From Tricholoma matsutake (Eukaryota > Basidiomycota > Agaricomycetes > Agaricales > Tricholomataceae), in NCBI GenBank assembly GCA_026075535.2, contig AP026539.1, positions 11,532,001 through 11,596,000 on the forward strand: 64,000 nt of DNA, in the 5' to 3' direction. The notes below the pieces were generated by a model. The model was not told the DNA's origin. It ran no database searches and saw nothing but the letters and a program-made list of their open reading frames with translations. Position numbers and translations under genes: made by a program. Position 1 is the stretch's first letter. Every line of letters begins with the position of its first letter. This document shows, piece after piece, positions 20,279-30,030 of the stretch.

Positions 20279-20701
20279 TGTAAGGGGACTAGAGGGTGCC
20301 CCACATGTTCTCCTATTGTTTATGTCCATCCTATATTTTTCCTCGCCTCGTTTCCTTCTATTCCTCATTTTCTATGATTTTTCCTTATTTTATTACTAAT
20401 GTCTCTTTCTATCACATTTGTGCATGTTGACAGTTTTATATTTAGAGATGGAACACCCTTTCTGACATCTACCCCTTGGTACGATGTCATTTGGTGGCCT
20501 TGATCTGCCTATCTCTGCCTTATCTATTTTTGGACTATTATTTGATTTTTGCAGTTCTCACATATACTGGGCACTGGCAAAGGGGTCCTTAGAGTTTTCT
20601 CTTCAGATTTCCCTTTGCTAGGTGCACCTCCAATCCCTGTAATATGTAGTATAATTTTAACTTCAGATTTCCCTTTTCTAGAGGCTGAGGTTGCCCTTGT
20701 A
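20279..20701 (+). mobile_element. 3' LTR of chromovirus family A (423 bp)
   Basis: Starts TGTAAGGGGACTAG right after the G-rich tract and ends GCCCTTGTA, i.e. with a TA end like the copy at 6924. No 5' LTR is present because the element is truncated at 16259. Confidence 0.88.
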
Positions 20702-20759
20702 GGAGTGGTCAGATGCACCAAGTCTCCCAACAGTTGTCTCTGCCTACAGTCAACCACCC

Positions 20760-21419
20760 ATGGTTACTGGTCACAATGCTGGGCTGTATTTTTCAGATGC
20801 TGAATCTGAAGTGTCCAATGCTGTCCCCACTACCATTGCTCCTGTCCCTGTTGCTGATGCCAATCCTATCTCTGCTGCTGATGCCGATTCTGATTCCATC
20901 CCCGCTCTCACTACTGATCCTGTCCCCGCTGCTGCTGCAGATGCCAAGGCACTCATGGTTTGGCAAGGTGAAGATGATGTAGCAAATGATGCTTATCAGC
21001 ATACCACCTTTCAGGCAGCCATGGCATATGGTTCTGATTCATCATCTGCCCCCATGGGTTCTCCAACCAGCATTGATGTCACTGAATTCTACCTTGATGA
21101 TTCTACCTCTTCATCTCCACCCTCAAATCCCCTATCAGCTTTTCCCACTGTGTCTGATGTGGTGGATGTTTTTCTCTCATCATCAGAGACAGATTTTACT
21201 GGACCTCAGGGTGAATCCAATGCTGATGCTGATGATGCCAGTGCTGATTCTGACTCAGAGGACAATTTTAGTGATGAGTCCCCCACCACCTCCCAGATAG
21301 AGCACCCCACTCCTTCTCACATCATGCTGCCCATCTATACTCATGCAGACTTTGATTATGTTGATGACACTTGGTTGTGTGGCTCTGATGATATGGACAC
21401 TACAGATGATGGATGATGC
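20760..21419 (+). CDS. Acidic low-complexity ORF, unrecognised
   Basis: An open frame of 219 codons with a true ATG, 59 bases after the end of the chromovirus LTR. The protein is rich in Asp, Ala, Ser and Pro, with a Val/Ala/Asp/Pro repeat near residues 25-60 and acidic runs such as NADADDASADSDSEDN. The C-terminus reads DDMDTTDDG. No membrane segment or catalytic motif is visible. It may be a decayed exon, a transposon accessory gene, or a chance frame in GAT-rich repeats. Codon-level support is weak. Confidence 0.35.
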
Positions 21420-22135
21420 TCATTTATTTCATTTACATATTCTATACATGAACATGTAGTAATAATTGTTGGTGCTTCTGGAACACCAAACATTTTCTGC
21501 CCAATCCCTAATCCTGGTGCTGGTGCTGTGCTCAATTCTGATGCCAATTTCTGATTTCATGAAGGTCTGTATTATGTGTCTGCTGCTGCCGATGTCAGTA
21601 AATTTTTAATTTCTGCCAGTGCCAGTGGCAACCCATTTCATAGGTATGCATACTACAACAAATGAATTATCGCTAAATGAGGCATTTATCATACATGTCA
21701 CTATATAACCTTCAGCATCAGGAAATTTCCTTAGGTGGCATCAGCAGCATTGACCAACACCAATTGGGTTGGCAAGCTGATCCCATTTGGTAGGTCTGCA
21801 CTACATAGAAAATTATTGCATCATTGCCCATAGATAGGCCATACAGTCTCCTATGCACATCTATACCAAGACTGTTAGCCTGATGCCATTGCCATTGCTA
21901 TTGCTGAGTACTGTGTCCAATGCTATCTTTGATCTGTATATTAACATTCTTCATAGTGTACACAAGCAAGAATTGTAAAAGTGTATTCATTTGATACTAG
22001 TACATGCTATACATAATTCAACATTGTCCACCGAACCCATATCATTCAATACACTGTATGTGTTTGATAGACCATATTATTTGGTACAGTGTAGCTTACC
22101 TATGTGATGCAGCCAGGCTGAGTTAAGACCTATTG
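21420..22135. other. No gene seen; diffuse GATGCCAGTG-like repeats
   Basis: Continues the GATGCTGATGCC-like composition of the acidic ORF for about 200 bases, then AT-rich sequence. No frame over 70 codons. Confidence 0.35.
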
Positions 22136-22317
22136 TGTAACGGCACATCTACACATGTCCATAGCCCTGGGGACTATGTATATATCTTGTTGATACATAT
22201 TTGTAGGGACTACCTCTTGACTTACACCGCATACACTTAGCTACTAAATAGAATAGTTTCTGCTCAGTGTTGTGCAAAGTAAGTCTTAAGTATTCAAACT
22301 AGTAATGATCCGTTACA
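22136..22317 (+). mobile_element. Possible short solo LTR (182 bp)
   Basis: Bounded by TGTAACGG and its exact inverse CCGTTACA, with a TATA-like CTATGTATATATC at about 22169-22181. This is the look of a short copia-type LTR. The flanking 5-mers (TATTG and TTTTT) do not match, so the call rests on the ends and the TATA box only. Confidence 0.45.
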
Positions 22318-22640
22318 TTTTTTTGAGCTAACCAACTATTTGGAAGCTGCAAGCTTACTGGTTAGAAAATACTACCTTTTACAGACACCAAACATAGCAA
22401 CATGAAGCCATCAGTGATAGGATGAATGACGACCATGACTGCTACTCAACAAACCCCAATGCAAGTGGAAGGAGTGCAACCACCTTCCACTCCCCAAAGG
22501 ACATCTTGACACTCTGAATGAACCATAGTAGGAGGGTGGGGAGTAGATGAGAGTCCTGGGGCAGCACCCCACCAGAACAAGAACAGGACAACAGGGAGAT
22601 GAGGAGGAGAAAATGGAATGAAAAAGGCCCATGGGATGTG
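22318..22640. other. No gene seen
   Basis: No motif; a minus-strand frame of 84 codons is low complexity. Confidence 0.3.
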
Positions 22641-23330
22641 TAGGTAGTTTTTTTTTCTTTCTCATTTTACTAACAAAACCTTTTAACTACTACCTTAAGC
22701 TACTGATGATGATGGAACCACCCCCGCTCCTTGCCTGCAAGCCACTTGCTTGCAGGGTGGATTGTGGGGACGACAAAACAACAGGGAGGAGAAAAATGAA
22801 ACAGAGAGGAGGAAGATAAAATGATAGGGGGAGGAGAACGACACAACGGGGGAAGGGAAATGAAGTGGTGGGGGGGGGGGGGGGTGGGCAGTGGGGGGGG
22901 GAGAGCGGCATGGTGGGGGGAACAGGATGGTGGGGGAAAGGAAATAAAATGATGGAGAGGGAATGGACGATGAAGGAACAACACCACCCACCCCCAGCCT
23001 CATGAGCAACTGCTCGTGGGGTGGATCACAGGTGGAATGATGATGATGACGATGAACTAATAACAATGGGAGGGGGTATGCAAATGACAATGACATTGAG
23101 GGACAATGGGATGAGACAACAGAATGATGAGATGATGAGACAACAGGATGATGTGACTACAAGATGAAGGGACAATGAGACAATAGGACAACAGGATGAG
23201 ACAACAGGAAGATGGGGGGAGGGGGTGACAATGCAGGATGCAACAACAGGAGGAGAATGATGACACAGGATGACAGGCCCAAACAATGACTGGAGTCATT
23301 TGGGCCCAGGTAATTTTTCTTAAGGTAGAG
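22640..23330. repeat. Core-cassette copy (GAGCA palindromes, purine-rich, hairpin)
   Basis: Contains a GTAGTT...TTTTACTAACAAAA intron-like stretch (22645-22700), the palindromic CTGCAAGCCACTTGCTTGCAG (about 22734-22756), long G-rich runs, a reversed GAGCAACTGCTC unit (about 23003) matching the minisatellite at 17.8-18.5 kb, a GATGA/GACAA-rich stretch, and the hairpin at 23276-23307 followed by GTAATT. Element ends were not found. Confidence 0.6.
23276..23307. repeat. GGCCCAAA hairpin
   Basis: GGCCCAAACAATGACT and AGTCATTTGGGCC pair with one small bulge. CAG-GTAATTTTT follows at 23308, resembling an intron donor, as in the copies at 45168 and 50958. Confidence 0.7.
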
Positions 23331-23339
23331 GAAATCCAT

Positions 23340-23600
23340 ATGCATCCAGTGTCACCTGATTTGGCATGATGAACATGACAAAAGTGCAAAAATTTGCATA
23401 TCAAAGAAAGTGCATAAATTTCAGGCAATCTGCCACCACCAAAATTTTTTATTTCCAGTTTATGAGTTTTTGGTGGTTGTAAATTTTTGAGGCATCAGCA
23501 TGAATGAATGATATGTGTTTTCAAGAGATTCTATGGTGTCTAAGTGATATGAACATGTGATCAATTTAGATTACCTCACTTGATGTTGACAAACCCTCCT
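23340..23600. other. No gene seen
   Basis: AT-rich, no frame of note. Confidence 0.3.
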
Positions 23601-23601
23601 T

Positions 23602-23784
23602 GTGCAAGGCCAGAGTGAAAAAGTGAAAGTGTTTGAAGCTGTGTTCTTGCCCAAGTTCCACTGTGGAATGAACTTCATTGAGCAGTGCTGGGGTCACTCT
23701 AAGAGAGTATACCACCAGTATCCACCATTATGGCAAATGTTTGAGAGTGGTTGGTGGACAGATACTGTAATAATTCAAACTTAA
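23602..23784 (+). pseudogene. DDE transposase fragment
   Basis: FLPKFHCGMNFIEQCWGHSK is the block around the last acidic residue (E) of a DDE-type transposase/integrase-like superfamily common in fungi. The upstream two Asp blocks are not visible and the frame closes after about 60 codons. The listed start is not a natural one. It is a scrap of a dead transposase. Confidence 0.6.
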
Positions 23785-24439
23785 TATACTTTACATTCAC
23801 TGCTGCACTTGTATATAATGATGGAGTAATTTTTGCATGAAGGAACTGTGCTTGATAGTACAATGAAGTGGCATGACTGCCAATTGCACTCAGTGTCAGC
23901 AGAAGGTCATGTGCATGCTAAGGCCTCATCACACATCAGTCACAATGGCTGACATTGGATGCATATGGATTGCCTCTACCTTATCTTTGTTTCTTATTTT
24001 GTAAAATATGCATAGTTAGTTTAGATGCAATATACTTGGTGTTATGGGTATGAAAATTCACTACTAAATGTATGAAACTGATAATGAAACTATACAAAGT
24101 GGATGAATAACTACCATTCTTCCACTCTGAAAAAATTCAACCTGCACAGAGGGTTGTTTTTTTCCCTTGGTGGGATGAAAACCATCCCATAATCAGAGGG
24201 AGTCTCCTGGTGTGAATTACCCCATTTAGATGATGGAAGTCATCCCCAGGGACAAATTCAACAGGGTATGAATACAGACAAATTTTGAGGTGTTTTCAAC
24301 CCCTTAATTCATCCCTTCTGAGGGGGAATTTTCACAACTTTTAGGGTATCTTTTTCTCTGAAAAACAGATGATTTTTATTCTTTTTCAATGGCCATAAAG
24401 GATGAAAATTCTACTCAAACTAGATTACTTTCTACTCAA
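23785..24439. other. No gene seen; possibly decayed LINE 3' sequence
   Basis: AT-rich with short frames. Minus-strand reading near 24100-24150 is weakly reminiscent of a LINE C-terminus, but not enough to call. Confidence 0.25.
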
Positions 24440-24593
24440 TTCCTTTACCTTAGTGGCTGAAATACTGGATGATTTTCCACATCCATGGGTCTCACTGTGG
24501 CAAGTGAGACTCAGGTAGCATGCAGATTCATGCTTGTGACCTGTGACAGACTTTCAGCATGGTTAGTTCAAGTGGGAGAATACCTGCATGTGT

Positions 24594-24601
24594 GTCTAAA
24601 G
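24594..24601. repeat. 8-bp target duplication GTCTAAAG (left)
   Basis: Exactly repeated at 25188-25195. Confidence 0.9.
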
Positions 24602-25187
24602 TAGTGTTTAAAAGTCCGGTCCAGTCTGGTTTTTTTGCCCCATTTGGACGAACCGCAACTGCAACCAGTTGCCTGTTATGGTAAGACCCCAAAAAACCGG
24701 ACTGAACTGCAAAAAACCAGTCCAAAACGGTTCAAACCAGTTCAAACTGCAGTTCAGTCGTAACTGGTTTGAACTGACTAAAACTGGTCTTCTCATAGAA
24801 TTTAGTACATAAAACCTGTTGAAAACTATAGTACAGAGTGTATAGTAGTCGACCATAAAGGATTTATGGTGATAACAGTCCTCTACATCTCAAAAAACAC
24901 AACTATAGGATGTCGTGCAAGTAAGATTTTGCAGTAACATATCGTTTTGGCCATAGCACATGCAATTGTGGACCGTTTCTCTTGAAAATATGGTCAAAAG
25001 ATGCGTATTTACGAGGTGTACATACTGGCGGTTTGAATTGACTCAAACCGGTTTTTATCGGTTCGGTTCAGAGTGGTTCTTCCATCCTGAGAAGCCTGAA
25101 CTGCAACTGACAGTCCAGTTTTTTGCAGTTCAGTCCAGTTCAGTTGTGGTCTTTTTCCGGTTCAATGAACCGGACCTTTAAACACTA
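24602..25187. mobile_element. hAT MITE (586 bp) inside the LINE
   Basis: Ends TAGTGTTTAAAAGTCCGGT and ACCGGACCTTTAAACACTA form terminal inverted repeats, and perfect 8-bp duplications GTCTAAAG flank it, defining hAT-type insertion. Interior is built from short ACCGGTTT/AACTGCAAAA repeats, the same kind as in the elements at 5771 and 50446. No coding frame. Confidence 0.92.
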
Positions 25188-25433
25188 GTCTAAAGTGTCT
25201 GTTGGGGTGTTGTGTAGTGCTCCATTGATGGCCAGAGTAGCTATCCACTGGATTTTAGTTAGCTGTCACATAATTCTTACTGATCCTGTCATCTGTTTGG
25301 CACCTGGATCTTTTTGTGGTGGGCTATACCATATTTCAGCTCCATAGGTCATCTTAGGTATTGCAACTGCCATGTATAGCCAGCGCATGTGGTTATGTGA
25401 TAGTCTGGTGTTGATTTTTGCTAGGCGATGGCA

Positions 25434-25963
25434 TAAGGCTGAACACGAGTCTACTCACGGATCACCCACACCCTTACTCATGAGTATTTTGTGGGTCAAA
25501 AGGCATACCCGCACTCTTATGAGTATCTCATCTCACAAGTAGATGACCCATGGGTCAAGTACTTGTCATTACACAAGTACTCGCAAGTATAAATAAACCC
25601 ATGAGTACTTATAGGTACCTGTAAGTACTTACGAGTCTGTCATAGATTTAAATATGGTATTATACATACAAGTTGATACAACACATAAATAGTTAGTCCG
25701 CCATATTGTTACGTTGATACTTGAGTGTGGGAGACATTTCCTTTTTGGTTCAAAATCTGCGTGTTGGAAGATTCCGCTGACTTTGCATCTGTGATGGTTG
25801 GGCGAGTACTCATGTGAGTACCCATGGTGTAATATATCCTGACCTGTACCCATGGCCACCTGTGGGTACGGGTACCTCAGACCCGTGAGTCTAACACTTA
25901 CAAGTATTCCCACGAGTAAACTCATGTTGACTCATGAGTGACCCACACTCGTGTTCAGCCTTA
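25434..25963. mobile_element. Second hAT-type MITE (530 bp) inside the LINE
   Basis: Inverted ends TAAGGCTGAACACGAGT match perfectly, and exact 8-bp duplications CGATGGCA (25426-25433 and 25964-25971) flank them. The interior is dense in ACTCATGAGT/ACTTGTGAGT-like repeats in both directions. The terminal sequence differs from the TAGTGTTT family, so this is a separate hAT-type family. No coding frame. Confidence 0.92.
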
Positions 25964-27181
25964 CGATGGCATTGTAAGACCCATTGTCTATGACTCTCTC
26001 CTCATGACCTCTCCATGTTAGCTTGTCATTGATGACTATGCCAAGATACTTGTACTTGTCCACTGCATTTACCTCTTTCCCTTGTAGGGTGAGCTTCAAC
26101 TTTCACATTGTTCAGGGGATGCCAGCTGGCGACCTAGTTTTCTTCTGGCCTAGGTGCATAATCACCAGTTTACTAATCTTGAACCTGGAGTTGTGGTCAG
26201 CTGACCACTTAAACCCACTGTTTTCTCCTTCCATGTGATTACAGATAGCCTGTGTAGTCTCTTCGAAATTTTTTCTGACAGCCATTACCATCATGTCGTC
26301 GACATATCCAAGTGCCTGTAACATGTCATTCAGTTCAAGTAGATCTGCATTATAAAAATTAAAGGATGGGAGAGAGACCAGGTCTCCTTGTCCTACTCCA
26401 TTGTCTATGGGGATTGGGGCTGACATGTAGTCATCAAATTTGAGATGTGTCACTCTTCCATTTATTAGCCATTGAATGCATTTGACTATCTGGATTGGAA
26501 CTTTCCTCTTTCTCATGTTATGTGGTAGCCATTCTGGTACTGAGTTAGGAAAGGCCCCTTCTATGTCCAGGAAGAGTATTGATACAACTTTCCCTTTTCT
26601 CCATGCCTCTTTGACCTGGTGAATCAATATGTGTACCACATCAGTTGTGCTCCTGCATGGCCTTCCACCAAAATGTGTGTCCATCAGTAGCTGCTGCTGT
26701 TCCACTATCAATATGAGGTTCTTGGAGAGTATGGATGTAAGGACTTTTTCCATGGTGCATAGCAAGGCTATGGGGCAGTAAGCTTTGGGCACCTCATAGC
26801 TTGGTTTCCCAGGTTTCTGTAGCATGCATGTTGTGGACTCTTGCCATCTTTGGTAGTAGATTCCATGTCTTATTATTGACCTGTAGATGGGGAGTAAATA
26901 TGGGACTATGTGGTTTACTATGGGACTATGTGGTTTACCATCTTCTGTAGTACAATATTTCTGGTCCCAGGGCTTTGTAAGGAGACAATTTCAATATGTG
27001 GGCCTGAATTTGCTCTTCTGTGACTTGTGGTGGCAGTGGTAGTGGGAGAAGGTAGTTGTAGTCACGTGGAACTGATGAGGTTGCTGGTTTTGGTGGGAAA
27101 AAGGCTTTTGCAAGGAACTTGGCCTTGCCTTCATTGGTGTTTACCTCCCTAGTGGTCCCATCATCATCTTTCACCCTTAGC

Positions 27182-27186
27182 ATAGG
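27182..27186. repeat. Target-site duplication ATAGG (left) of the gypsy element
   Basis: Repeated at 35191-35195 beyond the other LTR. Confidence 0.9.
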
Positions 27187-27938
27187 TGTTATGGGCGAAG
27201 CCTCAACCACTCGATCTAGTCAATGTTGTTGATGAGGTGCTTCCTCGACAAGTCATTCGGCACTAGTCTTACTCGGAGCATCCGACGTAAGAGAGATAGT
27301 GCACTCTAGCAGGCCTTCTGCATAGAGTTGTTCAGGTTCACGCACTAAGGGGCTTCCTTAGTGGTTTCGAGTAAGTTTGCGAGTTCACAAGTTAAGGCTG
27401 TAGATTGCCTAGATCTAAACTAAGGACATCCCTACTACGAGTTGCAGTACTTATACTATGAGGGAGGTCCTTATCATCCAATCGGAAAGATAGATGCATA
27501 TCAAGTAAGAATAGAAACAATAGGCCTCATGCCTTGCATGAGGCATCCGATGTCATGGAGTGCTGCAGCGCAGCATGTCAGGAAACAATAAGAGATAAGC
27601 CTCATGCCTAGCATGAGGCGTCCAATGTCAAGGATCCGATGTCAAGGACATGCTGCGGCGCAGCATGTCGATCGTGAGAGTCCGACGTCACAGACCTCAT
27701 GTCAGGGGGCTGTCATATCACAGCATGTGTCGGGTGCATGGAGTCACCATGCATCAAGGGTGCCTTCCACGGGAAGGGGATCAAATGCATGCAGTCGGCA
27801 TGTGTCGTATGTGTGTCTGATGTCAAGGACATGCCCTAGGCATGAATCAAGGGGTGCCTCCTGTCTGGAGGGGATCGTCGGGTGCGTCGGGTTCCATGGG
27901 TGCGTCGGGTTCCATGAGTTACAAGGAAAATTGTAACA
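27187..27938 (-). mobile_element. Chromovirus family B, 3' LTR (752 bp)
   Basis: In plus orientation it runs from TGTTATGGGCGAAGCC to AAAATTGTAACA. It matches 34469-35190 over its whole length, apart from transitions (many at CpG) and two short tandem-repeat indels that make it 30 bp longer. It is the 3' LTR because the element reads on the minus strand and the polypurine tract abuts this copy. Confidence 0.93.
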
Positions 27939-27941
27939 TTA

Positions 27942-27953
27942 CCCCCCCACTAT
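27942..27953 (-). promoter_or_regulatory. Polypurine tract of chromovirus B
   Basis: On the minus strand a purine run ending in GTGGGGGGGTAA lies directly before the 3' LTR. Confidence 0.75.
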
Positions 27954-28199
27954 GGTCGAAAGTTCCACACTTCGACCTAAATCTTCGTCTCTCCTTTGTG
28001 GTCTGATCGGGCGTGGTCTGGTTATGTGGGTAGGTTGGGGTCAAGGGGTACGATGGAGGAATCGCTCGTGTCCAAGCTTGGACCATGATCAGGTTCTTTT
28101 CGTTTTATACTGCCTTTAGCAGTGGTGTCAAAGAGTCGGTGGTGTCGTCGGAAGGGGGAGAGGTGCATAGGGTTTGCACAGTATCAAGGGTAATCACTG

Positions 28200-28307
28200 T
28201 AGTTTTACATCTTTGCGGATGATTGCTAGTTTAATGTCCTTGCAGACGATCGGTAGTTTAACGTCTTTGCAGACGATCAGTAGTTTAACATCTTTGCAGA
28301 CAATCGG
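28200..28307 (-). repeat. Four 27-bp tandem repeats in the 3' region of chromovirus B
   Basis: Four consecutive units of 27 bp containing TAGTTTAACGTCTTTG and CAGACGATCGG, differing at a few positions. They lie between the accessory ORF and the polypurine tract, in the element's untranslated region. Confidence 0.85.
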
Positions 28308-28340
28308 TTTGCACCCAGTTGTGCTCAGTGGTCAGGGGTG

Positions 28341-28880
28341 TCAGTGTGTGGGGTGTCGGCTGGAACGCAGCAGTGTCCCCAGTTCTCCATGTCGTCTGAA
28401 TAAGAGCTGCCTTGCCAGCTCAAATCCACTTTCTTCGTTGTAGTGGGTGTTCCACTGAAGGTCATTCCACAGTAGTGGGCCAATCCCCGCTAGTGGTCTC
28501 CTGCCTGGGGTCAGACCATCACGGTCAACAACAAATTGTTCGGGGAGATAGTTCCCGCCATCTAACTCTTCTTCAAAGCACCACTCCTCAAATTGTGCTT
28601 TTACCCAGGTCAAATCCATTTTCATGCTCCTTCGTGCATAGAGGCAGCATGTTGGGCAAGTCGAGGATATTCTCTTTATCCAGTCATCTCTGTTTATCCA
28701 GAATGTGATTCCGTGTGGGCATTCCCAAGAGGGTTGCCCCGGCAGTCTGTTTGTTCTTGGTGACTGGTCAATGACTCTTCGTCCAGTTGCCATGTTCTTC
28801 TCGTATTCGTTCTTTATCGAAAGGGGGTGGGGATGGGAGTGAATGTGAAGGGCGTCAACATTCAGTGGGTCAATCATCAT
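28341..28880 (-). CDS. Accessory ORF downstream of chromovirus B pol
   Basis: An intact frame of 179 residues from a true ATG, on the same strand as pol and beginning about 35 bases after the chromodomain stop. Features: HIHSHPHPLSIKNEYEKN near the N-terminus, a CPTCC cysteine group near residue 75, and an acidic-aromatic centre (FEEWCFEEELDGGNYLPE). I have an impression of similar small proteins after the chromodomain in other mushroom gypsy elements, but know no function. It is not envelope-like: no signal peptide or transmembrane stretch. It is one of only two long intact frames in this element. Confidence 0.65.
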   Translation of the reverse strand: MMIDPLNVDALHIHSHPHPLSIKNEYEKNMATGRRVIDQSPRTNRLPGQPSWECPHGITFWINRDDWIKRISSTCPTCCLYARRSMKMDLTWVKAQFEEWCFEEELDGGNYLPEQFVVDRDGLTPGRRPLAGIGPLLWNDLQWNTHYNEESGFELARQLLFRRHGELGTLLRSSRHPTH

Positions 28881-28914
28881 TTGGTTCAGATAGTGGGGGT
28901 TTCTTGGGTTCTCG

Positions 28915-30030
28915 TCAGAGATGGTACCTCTTCTTATATGCCGTCAGGATCTTGGGGGCATTCTTCAGGTTCAATTCAGGTTCCCATGTGTTTTTGGATG
29001 TTGGGTAGTCAACCCATTTCACAAGGTAACGGCGTGTCTTGCCGTGCTTCTTGTGTGTGATGATCGCTTCCACCTCATATTCATTCTCTCCTTCCACGAG
29101 GTCGGGTGGTGGAGTCAGGAAGTTTCACTCATGAGTGTCGTTCTCATGGTATCGTGTGAGTAAAGCCACATGGAATACCGGGTGGATCTTCCATCCCAGT
29201 GGCAGTTTCAATTGGTATGTCATTCTCAACAAGGCATCTTCAATCACAAAGGGCCCTTCTCGTTTTGGTGCCAGTTTTCTCATTGGGTAGCCAATCTTCA
29301 GGTTCTTGGAGTCAAGCCATACTTGTTCTCCAACCTTGAACGGTTCGTATCACCCTTTCGTTTGGGCAGCCATAGCCTGTCTGGCTAGTTCGTGTGCAGC
29401 AAGAGCTTCTCTTCTTGCAGAGAGAAGTTCTTGGATTCTTTGTTCGGCGGCTGGCACGTTCGTTTTCTCATAAGGGGTGGGGATAGCGCATGGTTGATAT
29501 CCCATCATCAAGTAAAATGGTGAGTGTTTTACTGTGGAGTGTGTCTTCTGGTTGTGTGCGAATTCTGCCGTTGGGAGATAACACTCCCAACCTTCAGGTT
29601 TGTTCAAACAGAACATGTGGAGGTAAACCTCTAGCTCTTGGTTTACTCACTCCATTTCTCCATCGGTCTGGGGGTGATAGGCGGTGCTCATGGATAGCTT
29701 AATCCCGAGCAATCGTCCGAGTTCTCGGAAGAGTTTGGATGCGAATCTTGAGGGTCTCTGTCTGAGATGATTCTTCCGGGGAGTCCAAATCTTGTGTACA
29801 CATGGCGCAGGTAGAGGTCTGCAGCGCCAAGTGCGTCGAACGTCTTCGTGCAAGGGATAACAATTACCCCCTTCGTAAGACCATGGTCTACCATGACCAT
29901 GATTGAGTCAAATCCGTTTATTATGGGCAGGTCCGTAATAAAATCTGTCGTTACCAGCTCAAATGGTCTGCTGGCATCGGATGATATCAGTGTCAGGGGT
30001 GGGGTTGTTGTGTGGGTGTTGATCTTCATT
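28915..30030 (-). pseudogene. Chromovirus B integrase and chromodomain (decayed)
   Basis: In order: [14 protein letters not shown] (end of the zinc domain), [19 protein letters not shown] (first Asp), RIISDRDPQ (second Asp), then a frameshift near 29750, [13 protein letters not shown], a TGA, VNQELEVYLHMF, AEFAHNQKTHS, another TGA before YEPFKVGEQVW, HPVFHVALLTRYHENDTHE with a TGA, and the chromodomain (EVEAIITHKKHGKTRRYLV, then WVDYPTSKNTWEPE). Comparison with family spacing suggests about 15 codons are missing between HPGQWQTIE and the CQQ block, which would also cause the frame change near 30040. The TGAs fit CGA ancestors. Confidence 0.85.

Larger units (their letters stand above)
24440..27186 (-). 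pseudogene. LINE (non-LTR) reverse transcriptase, split by two hAT MITEs and a gypsy element
   Basis: On the minus strand the polymerase domain (26112-26825) shows KPGKPSYEVPKAYCPIALL, FLDIEGAFPNSV, GVGQGD and the catalytic GYVDDMMVMA, followed by FKWSADHNSRFKISKL, typical of fungal LINEs. Upstream (26935-27184) the pre-polymerase part has VNTNEGKAKFLAKAFFPP and HILKLSPYKALGPE. Downstream, MRWLYMAVAIPKMTYGAEIW lies at 25220-25430, and DTHAGILPLELTMLKVCHR at 24530-24600, on the far side of a MITE. Removing the insertions joins these parts in order. Stop codons and frameshifts show it is inactive. Its N-terminal part continues beyond the gypsy element at 35191. Confidence 0.85.

Noticed and set aside
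22136..22317. A firm solo LTR call
   Set aside because: Ends and TATA box fit, but flanking 5-mers differ, so it is listed only as possible.
29170..29702. Plus-strand frames over the integrase of chromovirus B
   Set aside because: They are antisense shadows of a clearly recognised integrase/chromodomain gene.
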